A DNA stretch of 64,000 nucleotides from Candidatus Saccharimonadota bacterium. GTDB lineage: Bacteria; Patescibacteriota; Saccharimonadia; Saccharimonadales; Saccharimonadaceae. Below, one piece after another: positions 43,206 to 51,066 of this stretch. The position numbers and the translations under genes are program-made. Every line of letters starts with the position of its first letter. Position 1 is the first letter of the stretch. The notes under the pieces are model-generated. The model was not told where the DNA came from. It searched no databases and saw nothing but the letters and a program-made list of their open reading frames with translations. The stretch is taken from positions 1-64,000 of the forward strand of contig JAFRJK010000005.1 in assembly GCA_017432305.1 (NCBI GenBank), in the 5' to 3' direction.

Positions 43206-44000
43206 TTAGGCAGTTCGGACTGTTTCGACCGTTCTTAAGGTGCTGTGGTTCTTTACTGCAAAAACATTATTCATGATTCTCTGGTAGTTAAACTTTACCC
43301 GATGGGCGATGTCGCCGTCGCCATTTATCAGCTCGTGGCCGATGATAAGGCGATTTGCGCCGTTTACGAACGCGTCAAACGGCGTCGCAATACGCTGTTG
43401 GGTTCCGGAGTCCGAATTCGGAAGACGAACGCCGGGGGTGTTAATTGTCATATCGTCGTAGGCGAGCTCCTTTCTAATTGCGCTCGCTTCGTTCGGGCTA
43501 CAGGCGATATCTGTGAAACCTGCCCGATAGAGGAGATCAGCGTATTTTAACACCTGGTCCTCCGGGCTGGAAGAAAACTCGTGTGCGCAAAGCTCCTCGC
43601 TTTTACTCGTAAGGATTGTTGCGCCACAACTCTTCGTTCCGGCCTTTTCGCACTCGTCCGCAAAACGCCTTAATGTGTCAATCTTTTCCGGGTCTTCATC
43701 TTCCCAGATACCTGTGCTACAAGATCCAGCCATGATATTAAGCATAAACGGCTTGTATTTCAGGTAAATCTGCGAAATTGCGATTGCCTTTTCCGGTACC
43801 TCGACGATTTTCACGTCGCAAAATACCGGATAGCCAGCATCCTGGCAGAAAAGAATGAAATCCTTTCGATTTGTCTCGAAGAAGAAGCGATCGAGTTTTA
43901 TGATCGTTCCCTTCGGAAGAGCCTCGTTTATAATGACGGATTCGATATCTTCTCTCGAAACGTCGGCGGCCCAAATTATCATGTCTTCTTTGAAAATCAT
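43206..44000 (-). CDS. pyrF: Orotidine 5'-phosphate decarboxylase-like protein
   Basis: 264 residues with the OMPDC barrel pattern: I-I-W-A-A-D at the first strand, K-L-D-R-F-F-F-E, F-C-D-V-K-I-V-E-V-P at the active site, and T-P-G-V-R-L-P...Q-R-I-A-T-P-F-D-A with G-A-N-R-L-I-I-G-H. The canonical D-x-K-x-x-D is D-V-K-I-V-E here (last Asp to Glu). It would make UMP, but no other pyrimidine gene is present. Codon use is visibly more G/C-ending than the neighbours, suggesting transfer. RBS AGGGGGG before the ATG. Confidence 0.75.
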   Translation of the reverse strand: MIFKEDMIIWAADVSREDIESVIINEALPKGTIIKLDRFFFETNRKDFILFCQDAGYPVFCDVKIVEVPEKAIAISQIYLKYKPFMLNIMAGSCSTGIWEDEDPEKIDTLRRFADECEKAGTKSCGATILTSKSEELCAHEFSSSPEDQVLKYADLLYRAGFTDIACSPNEASAIRKELAYDDMTINTPGVRLPNSDSGTQQRIATPFDAFVNGANRLIIGHELINGDGDIAHRVKFNYQRIMNNVFAVKNHSTLRTVETVRTA

Positions 44001-44142
44001 ATAATTCCCCCCTTCGGTGAAAGATTTTAGTGTATATGTAGTGTGCTTTAGAGATATTAAAAAAATATCTCAACTTGTTAATTCTAACACGTTTCAAAGG
44101 AAAAGTAAAGAGATTGGGCTAGACAAAAACGATAAAATGTGG

Positions 44143-44148
44143 TATAAT
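44143..44148 (+). promoter_or_regulatory. Promoter -10 of the small membrane protein gene
   Basis: TGTGGTATAAT, about 30 bases before the ATG at 44179; the leader has GAGAGTG as a possible weak RBS. Confidence 0.55.
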
Positions 44149-44178
44149 AAAAGTATAAGTTATTGAGAGTGTGAACTT

Positions 44179-44391
44179 ATGAAAAAATTTAACCTAGTTT
44201 CAAATATTGTCTTAGTTATTTTAGCCCTCGTGGCGGTTTTAATGGTGGGGTATGTTTTATTCGTATTTTTTGGAATAGAGGTCGCCTTAACGGCGCTTAG
44301 ACGAATTTTCTATATGGTTGCGCCAATAGTAGTGATTATTGCAATCATTAAGAACCATAAGAAGACAAAGGGTGTGGCTACGAAGAAATAA
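44179..44391 (+). CDS. Small membrane protein, unknown
   Basis: 70 residues with two hydrophobic helices (about 8-32 and 44-58) separated by A-L-R-R, and a Lys-rich tail (K-N-H-K-K-T-K-G). Its own promoter and a strong terminator argue for a real gene. No family recognised. Confidence 0.65.
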   Translation: MKKFNLVSNIVLVILALVAVLMVGYVLFVFFGIEVALTALRRIFYMVAPIVVIIAIIKNHKKTKGVATKK

Positions 44392-44393
44392 CT

Positions 44394-44420
44394 AAAAAAT
44401 CGCCTTCGGGCGATTTTTTG
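44394..44420 (+). terminator. Terminator with UUCG loop
   Basis: AAAAAATCGCC-TTCG-GGCGATTTTTTG, ending the small membrane protein gene; symmetrical, so it may also stop transcription of the minus-strand tRNAs. Confidence 0.88.
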
Positions 44421-44452
44421 TACATCTTCTAGATATGGTAAGCTTGCTTTCG

Positions 44453-44527
44453 TGGTAGGGCAGGTTGGAATCGAACCAGCATTGTATCCTTAGAGGGGAT
44501 ATGTCCTATCCGTTGAACGACTGCCCC
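44453..44527 (-). tRNA. tRNA-Arg(UCU)
   Basis: 75 nt. Acceptor GGGGCAG/CTGCCCT (first pair G-U), D-stem GTTC/GGAC, anticodon stem TATCC/GGATA with loop CCTCTAA (anticodon TCT), T-loop TTCGATT and encoded CCA. Unusual: position 33 is C instead of the near-universal U, and the T stem has a C-A mismatch (GCTGG/CCAAC). Confidence 0.82.
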
Positions 44528-44575
44528 ATAATGGTAAATTTCCTCGCTCACTAGCTCGCGAGTCTGCCTTTCTTT

Positions 44576-44652
44576 TGGTGACCCGGGCGGGAGTTGAACC
44601 CACAACCTTCTCCTTAGGACGGAGCTGCTCTATCCAATTGAGCTACCAGGCC
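44576..44652 (-). tRNA. tRNA-Arg(CCU)
   Basis: 77 nt. Acceptor GGCCTGG/CCGGGTC, D-stem GCTC/GAGC, anticodon loop GTCCTAA (anticodon CCT), T-arm GTGGG-TTCAACT-CCCGC, encoded CCA. The first anticodon-stem pair is a G-A mismatch. Confidence 0.88.
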
Positions 44653-44726
44653 GTTAAGAAGAAGATGTACGTGTTGTCCCAGCAATTAAAAATGCAAGCA
44701 TTTTTGCTTGCTGGTCTCTTAGTCTT

Positions 44727-44746
44727 TTGGTGATCTCGGCGGGAGT
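44727..44746 (-). repeat. tRNA-Glu 3'-end fragment
   Basis: 20 bases identical to 44805-44824, the 3' end (CCA, acceptor and start of T arm) of tRNA-Glu. The rest does not fold as a tRNA; TTGGTGA here pairs with TCACCAA at 44773-44779. A tRNA remnant or recombination scar. Confidence 0.7.
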
Positions 44747-44805
44747 AGACCTGCGGTCTTCTCCGCTTCTCGTCACCAACTGAATCGACCTAACGGTCTA
44801 TTCGT

Positions 44806-44880
44806 TGGTGATCTCGGCGGGAGTCGAACCCGCGTTGACGGGATGAAAACCCGTTGTACTAACCGTTATACTACGAGACC
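44806..44880 (-). tRNA. tRNA-Glu(UUC)
   Basis: 75 nt. Acceptor GGTCTCG/CGAGATC, anticodon stem ACGGG/CCCGT with loop TTTTCAT (anticodon TTC), T-arm GCGGG-TTCGACT-CCCGC, encoded CCA. Standard fold. Confidence 0.95.
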
Positions 44881-44927
44881 GGCTAAACACGTGTTTATAT
44901 TATATCAAAAAAATCAGAATTTTCAAG

Positions 44928-45878
44928 CTAACTCAAATATTTCTTCTTGATGTAGGGCTTTTCTTCGTATTGTTTGTCTTTTGAGAAGTTTAGCGTCATG
45001 AAATAACTAGGGTAGAGAGCGTTTAATTTATGGAGTGGGCCACTACACTCATGCCAAGTTGTCACAGCGCCAGCGATAATGAGTTTTTCTTCGACAGTTT
45101 TTCTTGTCGTTCGAATATTTCTCGGGAGCATGTTGCGAGTTGGAGAGACAAAACCGGTGCTACTGCGCCAAAGTTCATCAATGATTGGCGGGACAATTCC
45201 ATTATGCATATGTCCAGAGATAAAGTAATCAAATTCGGTTAACTCAGCCTTAACTCGGTAGTCGGTTAAGAGGACTGGGGAGTGAATGAGGACAAATTTT
45301 AATTTATTCTTCGGGAGTTTTGTGATTAGTCTTTGGTCGATGTCGTCGAGTTCTTTTAGAATTTCGTTTAGTTTTTCATGGGCTGGGTGGACGACGGAAG
45401 GACGTTGGTCGAGGAGGTTGTAATAATCTGGACTAAGCGTTAGGCCGAGAACGTAGATTTTCGAGTCCTCGTATTTCTCATTGTTAAGATAGAAGACGTT
45501 TTCTAGGGCGTTTACTTTTTTCATGAATTCGGGATTTTCATAGACTTCCCATTCGCCGCTAATACGATGGCGGTCAGTCGGTTTTCTGCAAATATCGTGG
45601 TTCCCTACCGAAAGAATAACTTTTGCGATTTCTCCTAGATTTTTAAGCCAAGAGAGTAAGCGGTTTTCTTCGTCTTTATCAAAAATCATGTCGTTAGAGT
45701 CAATTAAGTCGCCAGGGATGAAAATGTAATCCGGGCTTAATTCGCGCATTTTTTCGAGAATCAAATCAAGACGAGCATCTTTGACCTGATAAGAGAAATG
45801 AATATCAGAAAGAACGCAAATTTTCGGTTGGGCAACCTTTGAGTAGAGATTAATTCTTGTTTCGTGTAGTAGTTTCAA
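44928..45878 (-). CDS. Calcineurin-like metallophosphoesterase
   Basis: 316 residues with the five metal-binding blocks: L-S-D-I-H (about 22-26), G-D-L-I-D (56-60), G-N-H-D (94-97), I-H-S-P and S-G-H-M-H-N-G (about 235). A dinuclear-metal hydrolase. Related membrane-type proteins act on lipid phosphates or nucleotides, but no membrane anchor is visible here and the substrate is unknown. A methyltransferase gene lies 16 bases upstream on the same strand. Confidence 0.88.
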   Translation of the reverse strand: MKLLHETRINLYSKVAQPKICVLSDIHFSYQVKDARLDLILEKMRELSPDYIFIPGDLIDSNDMIFDKDEENRLLSWLKNLGEIAKVILSVGNHDICRKPTDRHRISGEWEVYENPEFMKKVNALENVFYLNNEKYEDSKIYVLGLTLSPDYYNLLDQRPSVVHPAHEKLNEILKELDDIDQRLITKLPKNKLKFVLIHSPVLLTDYRVKAELTEFDYFISGHMHNGIVPPIIDELWRSSTGFVSPTRNMLPRNIRTTRKTVEEKLIIAGAVTTWHECSGPLHKLNALYPSYFMTLNFSKDKQYEEKPYIKKKYLS

Positions 45879-45894
45879 AATTTTCTCCGGAGAG

Positions 45895-46659
45895 TTATTT
45901 TCCCGATTTATCCAATTTTACAAGTTTGTAATAAATACTTGGGGCGAAACGGACGTAAGATAAAGGTTTTTGGGCTGCCTTTTCCATTTTTACAAGAGTT
46001 TTCGTCTTAAACATTTTCTTTAGACGTTGGCTACGGAAGTTCGAGACAGAAAGTACGTCGAGGATTTCGAAATTCTGTTTTTTAAAGAGGTCTTCAATAT
46101 ATTTCGGGTGATAATTAAAGAATCCATCGCCGTTTAGTTCTTTTAAGTTGCTCGGTTTTTTATCAAATGGGTTAACTTTAGATTTTTTGAACCAATAGCG
46201 GAACATTTTCGGGAGAGTTCTTTTATTTGCGACTTCAATCACTAAAATTCCACCAGGTTTCAAAACACGGTTTAATTCGCTCATCACTTTTTTCATATCT
46301 TTAAAATGATGGGTTGCGCGGACCATAATCATACCGTCGAAAGTGTTGTCTTTAAAAGGGAGATTGTAAATGTCGCCTTGTTTTGTCGAGATACGGTCGC
46401 CAAATTCTTTTTTCGCATCGGCAAGTTCGGTTTTCGAATAGTCAAAAATCGTCACTTTCTCAGCGCGGTTCAAGTATTCTTTCGCAAGACGGCCATAGCC
46501 ACCAGCGATATCGACAAAGTTCTTCATTTTTTTCGGGAGTAATTTGCGGATTGCAAGACGATCTGCCATATCTTCGTATTTTCGGTCGGCGTCTTCCCAA
46601 AAGATTTTTTTATAATCGTAACCGTTGTAGTCGGAAACAACTTTTTCTGCTTTTTTCAT
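45895..46659 (-). CDS. Class I SAM-dependent methyltransferase
   Basis: 254 residues. SAM-binding motif V-D-I-A-G-G-Y-G-R-L, then T-I-F-D-Y-S-K, F-K-D-N-T-F-D-G-M-I-M-V-R-A-T-H-H and R-V-L-K-P-G-G-I-L-V-I-E, the Methyltransf_11 order. The substrate is unknown. An ATG at 46668 lies inside the TATAAT box, so I take ATG 46657-46659, close to the expected transcription start (leaderless). Confidence 0.87.
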   Translation of the reverse strand: MKKAEKVVSDYNGYDYKKIFWEDADRKYEDMADRLAIRKLLPKKMKNFVDIAGGYGRLAKEYLNRAEKVTIFDYSKTELADAKKEFGDRISTKQGDIYNLPFKDNTFDGMIMVRATHHFKDMKKVMSELNRVLKPGGILVIEVANKRTLPKMFRYWFKKSKVNPFDKKPSNLKELNGDGFFNYHPKYIEDLFKKQNFEILDVLSVSNFRSQRLKKMFKTKTLVKMEKAAQKPLSYVRFAPSIYYKLVKLDKSGK

Positions 46660-46728
46660 AAAATACATTATATCATAAGAGAAGCTAAACGAAAAACGCC
46701 ATAACTATTTTGTTTATTCCGTTTATGG

Positions 46729-46734
46729 TATAAT
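46729..46734 (+). promoter_or_regulatory. Promoter -10 of the Pro/Gln-rich protein
   Basis: ATGGTATAAT, 11 bases before the ATG at 46745; no room for an SD sequence. Confidence 0.6.
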
Positions 46735-46744
46735 TTAAGTAATT

Positions 46745-47500
46745 ATGGAACCAAATCAACAACCAGAACAGCCAGTTCAGCCGGTGCAACCGACGCCACA
46801 GCAGCCTGTGCCGCAACAAGCTACGCCACAACAACCCATGTCGAAGCAGTCTGCACAAGAACAACCTGCGCCAGAGCAGGTGACTCCGCAAAATGATTTT
46901 TTGGCGAGGATGGATACGACGATGACGCCGGTTAATCCAATACCAGAAAAGAAGGGTTTGTCCAGGACAGCGCTAATTGGGATTATTGCGGGAGCAGTTG
47001 CGGTAGTTGCTATAGTTGTGATTGTGTTGATAAATATATTCTCGAAACCGGCAACTCAGCCAGTTTCGCCGACTCCGAATTATCCGGACGAACCGGAAGT
47101 TTCGGAGGAGATTAAAACTCGAAATGAGCTTAGGACAAATGATCTTGTGAAATTAAAAGAGGCAGTAGTTTCGTTCCAAAGCAAAAACGGCGGAGCGCTT
47201 CCGGGTTCGGAAATTGCGAATTGGAACTTTATGATTCAACAATATATCCCAGGTGGAATAACAGATGGCGCGACGGGTGAAATTTATCAAATTGCGGGGC
47301 TTTGTAAGTTTGGTGAGGCTTGCGTTAATATTGACGAGCTAAGCTGGGAAATGAACCATCATCAGATTTATGTGCTATTAAACGCAACTTGTAATGGTAA
47401 TACAAAGACGAATGTAGTTGTTTCGAGTACGAAAAAACGCCAAGCGGCGATGTTTACGATTCTTGAAGATTCAAAAACTTTCCTTTGTGTTGCGAACTAG
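46745..47500 (+). CDS. Pro/Gln-rich membrane protein with pseudopilin-like external domain
   Basis: 251 residues. A cytoplasmic N-terminus of short P-Q-Q-P and P-E-Q-P repeats (about 1-55), a transmembrane helix (about 78-100), a Pro linker, then a domain (about 118-251) starting R-N-E-L-R-T-N-D-L-V-K-L-K-E-A-V-V-S-F-Q and N-G-G-A-L-P. That pattern recalls the region after the helix of type II/IV pseudopilins, but the helix is internal, not N-terminal. Four cysteines. Function not assigned. Confidence 0.65.
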   Translation: MEPNQQPEQPVQPVQPTPQQPVPQQATPQQPMSKQSAQEQPAPEQVTPQNDFLARMDTTMTPVNPIPEKKGLSRTALIGIIAGAVAVVAIVVIVLINIFSKPATQPVSPTPNYPDEPEVSEEIKTRNELRTNDLVKLKEAVVSFQSKNGGALPGSEIANWNFMIQQYIPGGITDGATGEIYQIAGLCKFGEACVNIDELSWEMNHHQIYVLLNATCNGNTKTNVVVSSTKKRQAAMFTILEDSKTFLCVAN

Positions 47501-49120
47501 TTAACGGCCTTTTTGTAATTCTTTAATTTTCTTCAAGATTTCGGCGGTTTTTTCTTCATCATCACCAGCGGTTTCAAGTTCTTTTGTTAATTTCTCAATT
47601 TCAACTTTTTCAAGCTCTTTTTTATAGCGCTTCATTAAATCAGAAGCCTCTTTTATAAGAGATTCTTCGGAGAATTTTGAGTAGTTATGCTCGTAGATTA
47701 ATTCAAGTTCGGAAAGGCGGGTTTCATTTTCTGGGATTTCGAGATTGATTTTACTGCCGGCTTTTCCGCCATAAACAAGGATGGATTCAAGAGAATCTTT
47801 TAGACGATTTATAGTTTCGGCGGACTTTTCGTTTATGGTTTTGATTGATTTTAGAAAGACTTTTTTCTCTGGTAATTTTTTTGCTAGGAGATCTTCAACC
47901 GAGACATCGAGTTTCCTCGCGACGAGTTTCTCGTAGTGACTTTTTTCGACAGCATCGGGAATTTGGCTGATCATTTTCATAGCAATGTCGGAGTAAGTTT
48001 TCTTTCCGGGACCAGTCGAAAGATCGAGATTCATTTCGTATTTTTTGAGTAGCCAATCGATTGCCGGTTCACATTTTTCAACGCATTTTTGCCACAATTT
48101 CGGATCTTTTTTAATTAGTTCGTCCGGATCTTTCGCGCCGTGGTAATCGGAAACGACCTTTAAGGAAATTCCGAGATCGTTTGCAAGGCTAATTGCACGT
48201 TCGGCAGCTTTTACGCCAGCTTCGTCACCGTCGTAGGCGAGGCGAATATCATCAGTTAAACGAGACAAGATTTTTAGGTGGTTTTCGGTCATGGCGGTGC
48301 CGGAAGTTGCGACGGCTTCTTTTACGCCAGCTTGGTGGGAAGAAATCACGTCCATGTTCCCCTCGACAATTACAACGTAACCAGAGCGACGAATTGCTTC
48401 TTTAGCTTGGGTGAGACCAAAAATGAAACGGCCTTTATTAAAGAGAATAGTTTCGGGAGTGTTTAAGTATTTCGGTTCGCCTTCGCCGAGGATACGACCG
48501 GTAAAGCCAATAATATCGCCGGTGTTATCGAAAAAAGGAATCATCATTCTTCCGCGGAAGAGATCGCGTCCGTATTGGTTTAAGAGACCAGTTTCTCTTA
48601 GTTCGGAGAGTTTAAAACCTTTTCCAGTTAAGAATTTTATTAGTTGGTCTTTCCCACTTGGAGCATAACCAATGCGAAATTCAACAACGGTTTTTCGGTC
48701 CAGATTTCGTTTATAGAAAACATATTCACAAACAGATTTATTTTTCGAAAGGCAAAACTGGTAGTATTTACAAGCGAGCTCGACGGCGGCTTTATAACGA
48801 CGACGCTTTTCAGCATTTTTCTTATCATCGCGGTTATAGCGTTTTAGTTCGACGCCAGCTTGGGTAGCTAACTTTTCGAAAGCTTCTTTAAAACTGATTC
48901 CCTCAACTTCCATAATAAAAGTAAAAATGTCACCACCTTTATTAGCGGAGAAATCGTGCCAAATCCCTTTTTCTGGAGATACCATAAAGCTAGGGGTTTT
49001 ATCAACTCCCCAAGGCGAATGCCCCTTTAAAGTTCGGCCGGCGCGTTTTAATTCAATATATTGAGAAACAACGTCTTCGACCGGGAGCCTAGCTTTTATT
49101 TCCTCCTTTGCGTCTTGCAT
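47501..49120 (-). CDS. dnaG: DNA primase with degenerate zinc ribbon
   Basis: 539 residues. The N-terminal zinc-binding domain is recognisable by K-T-P-S-F-M-V-S-P-E-K and G-G-D-I-F-T-F, but its metal ligands are missing: the usual C-P-F-H is S-P-W-G and the C-F-G-C pair is D-F-S-A. The catalytic TOPRIM part is intact (V-I-V-E-G-N-M-D-V and A-Y-D-G-D-E-A-G). It makes primers at the replication fork. The C-terminal helicase-binding region (about 430-539) is Lys/Glu-rich and divergent. Confidence 0.93.
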   Translation of the reverse strand: MQDAKEEIKARLPVEDVVSQYIELKRAGRTLKGHSPWGVDKTPSFMVSPEKGIWHDFSANKGGDIFTFIMEVEGISFKEAFEKLATQAGVELKRYNRDDKKNAEKRRRYKAAVELACKYYQFCLSKNKSVCEYVFYKRNLDRKTVVEFRIGYAPSGKDQLIKFLTGKGFKLSELRETGLLNQYGRDLFRGRMMIPFFDNTGDIIGFTGRILGEGEPKYLNTPETILFNKGRFIFGLTQAKEAIRRSGYVVIVEGNMDVISSHQAGVKEAVATSGTAMTENHLKILSRLTDDIRLAYDGDEAGVKAAERAISLANDLGISLKVVSDYHGAKDPDELIKKDPKLWQKCVEKCEPAIDWLLKKYEMNLDLSTGPGKKTYSDIAMKMISQIPDAVEKSHYEKLVARKLDVSVEDLLAKKLPEKKVFLKSIKTINEKSAETINRLKDSLESILVYGGKAGSKINLEIPENETRLSELELIYEHNYSKFSEESLIKEASDLMKRYKKELEKVEIEKLTKELETAGDDEEKTAEILKKIKELQKGR

Positions 49121-49195
49121 TTTAACTCCTTAAAATAATTATACCATCTCTATTAAAGAATTGGCGATTTTATCACTTTGGGGCTCAATGTGTGA

Positions 49196-49201
49196 TACAA
49201 T
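49196..49201 (+). promoter_or_regulatory. Leaderless promoter of the 49208 gene
   Basis: TGTGATACAAT; the hexamer ends 7 bases before the ATG. Confidence 0.6.
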
Positions 49202-49207
49202 AAGCTT

Positions 49208-49855
49208 ATGGATAATATGGCTTATCTCCAACAGATTGCGACGCCAGCTGGTGGCGGTACTAAGCAACCGGAGACGACGGGAAAAGGTTTTTTCTCGAAG
49301 ATTTTTAACGTTTGGACTGCGCTGATTTTTGGGGTAGTTATCATTTTCCTTATTATTGTGATAGTGCTTTCGACAGTTTTTTCAAAAGTTGATTCGAAAG
49401 ATAGAGACTTAATGACGAGGAGTTATTTTGCGGCGCAATATCTTATAGACGGGACGTTTAGGGACTATGCGGATGAGGTGAAAAATTCAGATATTCGAAA
49501 TATGACAGCTTCGCTTAAGGGGGTTTTAAACGAAATTATACTTAATGAATCGAGTTTAATGCTTTCGGTTTATGGGGTGGAAATGAGAGATTTAGAAGAG
49601 AGCGGAATTGCGCTTGATGAAAAAGAGAAAAACAGCGATTTAAATATTGAACTTGAAAACGGAAGGTTAAACGGACTCTTAGACCGAACTTTCCTCCGAG
49701 AGGTCACGATGCAAATTGCATATTTGATTTCGTATCAATCTGAATGTAGTGCAAGGACAAAAAATAAAGATATTGAGAATTTCTCGGTTAAGGCCGAATC
49801 AAACTTAAAAAATATTTACGAACAATTTTATAATTTTAAGAGTCCAACGATTTAA
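49208..49855 (+). CDS. Hypothetical single-span membrane protein
   Basis: 215 residues: polar N-terminus (about 30), transmembrane helix (about 35-58), and a mainly helical external domain with D-L-M-T-R-S-Y-F-A-A-Q-Y-L and one late cysteine. No family recognised. It starts directly at the expected transcription start and is followed 18 bases later by another membrane protein gene with its own promoter. Confidence 0.65.
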   Translation: MDNMAYLQQIATPAGGGTKQPETTGKGFFSKIFNVWTALIFGVVIIFLIIVIVLSTVFSKVDSKDRDLMTRSYFAAQYLIDGTFRDYADEVKNSDIRNMTASLKGVLNEIILNESSLMLSVYGVEMRDLEESGIALDEKEKNSDLNIELENGRLNGLLDRTFLREVTMQIAYLISYQSECSARTKNKDIENFSVKAESNLKNIYEQFYNFKSPTI

Positions 49856-49873
49856 GGTATAATAGGGGAAGAA

Positions 49874-50344
49874 ATGGCAGACGAAAAAACGAGTACAGTA
49901 CGCTGGGAAGCAGAAGAATATATCCAACATGATAAAAATGCGGGGTGGTATATCGGGCTAGTGATGATCGGGCTAGTTTTAGTTGCACTTTCAGTGTGGC
50001 TGAGATGGTGGTCTTTTACAGCACTAGTAGTGCTTGCGTTCATCTCCCTTTTAATTTACGTTTTGCGTCCGCCAAGGAAAATTAAATATTCGCTTAATTC
50101 AAAAGGTTTAACCGAAGGCGAGAAGCTTTATGTTTTCGAGGATTATCGAGCGTTTGGAATTTTACAAGACGATACAAATTTCGCGATTGTTTTAATGCCG
50201 AGAAAGAGATTTTCGCCGGCAGTGACGATTTACTTCCCGAAAGAAAAAGGCGAAGAGATTGTCGATATGTTTGGTGCGAGACTTCCGATGGAAGAAGTGA
50301 AGCTTGATGCGATTGATAAAATCGTTCGAAAACTTCGAATTTAG
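49874..50344 (+). CDS. Hypothetical two-span membrane protein
   Basis: 156 residues. W-E-A-E-E-Y-I-Q-H-D-K-N-A-G-W-Y precedes two adjacent transmembrane helices (about 24-64), then a cytoplasmic domain with Y-S-L-N-S-K-G-L-T-E-G and alternating strands that resembles a PH-like (bPH) fold. No catalytic motif. The promoter GGTATAAT at 49857-49862 leaves a leader of about 5 bases. Unknown function. Confidence 0.65.
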   Translation: MADEKTSTVRWEAEEYIQHDKNAGWYIGLVMIGLVLVALSVWLRWWSFTALVVLAFISLLIYVLRPPRKIKYSLNSKGLTEGEKLYVFEDYRAFGILQDDTNFAIVLMPRKRFSPAVTIYFPKEKGEEIVDMFGARLPMEEVKLDAIDKIVRKLRI

Positions 50345-50432
50345 GGATTTTATTTGCGATTTTATTTTGCTTATGGTATACTGGGGGCAGATATTAGGTA
50401 TTTGAAAATTAAATAAAGAGAAAGAGGTGGGT

Positions 50433-50963
50433 ATGGACGCAGGTCAGAACGACGATTTGCAGAATGCTATAAATGGTATTGTTGATTCCGGAGTGCCGGA
50501 ACTCGTGCCGACTCCAACTGACGTTGAAACGACGCCAGATTTTGGGGTGCCGCCAGCTCCTGATGCAGCAGCTGTGGCGCCGGAATTTATGGAAATGCCA
50601 ACGGAACAACCAGTTGAAACTGTTCCAGCAGAGCAACCGACACAAGAAGCGGTTGATGCAGTAGCTGAGAGTGTAATGAATGTGCCGGCAGAGCCAATCA
50701 CGGCAGAAGCTCCAGTTGAAGCACCAGCTCCAGTTGGTGAACTTTCGGATGTAAAACAAAACATGATTCAAGACCTAATCCCACTTATGAACCAAGTTTC
50801 GTCGATTGATGAGACCGAAAAATACAGACTCTATAAAGAAGCAATTGAAAACACCCACGATAAATCAATTATTCCAGCAGCTTATGAGGCAGCAAAAGGT
50901 ATTGCTAACGAAGCAGCAAGAGCAGAGGCGCTTCTTTATCTCATCAAAGAGGCGGAAGGTTAA
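50433..50963 (+). CDS. Acidic Pro/Ala-rich protein with helical C-terminus
   Basis: 176 residues from ATG 50433 (AGAGGTGG upstream; an in-frame GTG at 50427 is part of that RBS). Residues 1-100 are low-complexity Pro/Ala/Glu/Val, likely disordered; residues 105-176 form an amphipathic helical domain (D-V-K-Q-N-M-I-Q-D-L-I-P-L-M). No signal peptide or membrane span, so cytoplasmic. Unknown function. Confidence 0.6.
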   Translation: MDAGQNDDLQNAINGIVDSGVPELVPTPTDVETTPDFGVPPAPDAAAVAPEFMEMPTEQPVETVPAEQPTQEAVDAVAESVMNVPAEPITAEAPVEAPAPVGELSDVKQNMIQDLIPLMNQVSSIDETEKYRLYKEAIENTHDKSIIPAAYEAAKGIANEAARAEALLYLIKEAEG

Positions 50964-51003
50964 TCCTTTACTTCGTAAAGTCTTTCTGGCGGGCGGCGCC
51001 TCT

Positions 51004-51036
51004 AAAAAACGAACTCCTTGGAGCTCGTTTTTTATC
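51004..51036 (+). terminator. Terminator after the acidic protein gene
   Basis: AAAACGAACTCC-TT-GGAGCTCGTTTTTT hairpin with one mismatch and a T tail. Confidence 0.75.
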
Positions 51037-51066
51037 GGACTTCTATGCCGGTAATCTTTAAATAGA

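Noticed and set aside
44727-44780. An additional tRNA next to tRNA-Glu
   Set aside because: Only the 3' end matches; there is no anticodon arm or matching 5' acceptor.
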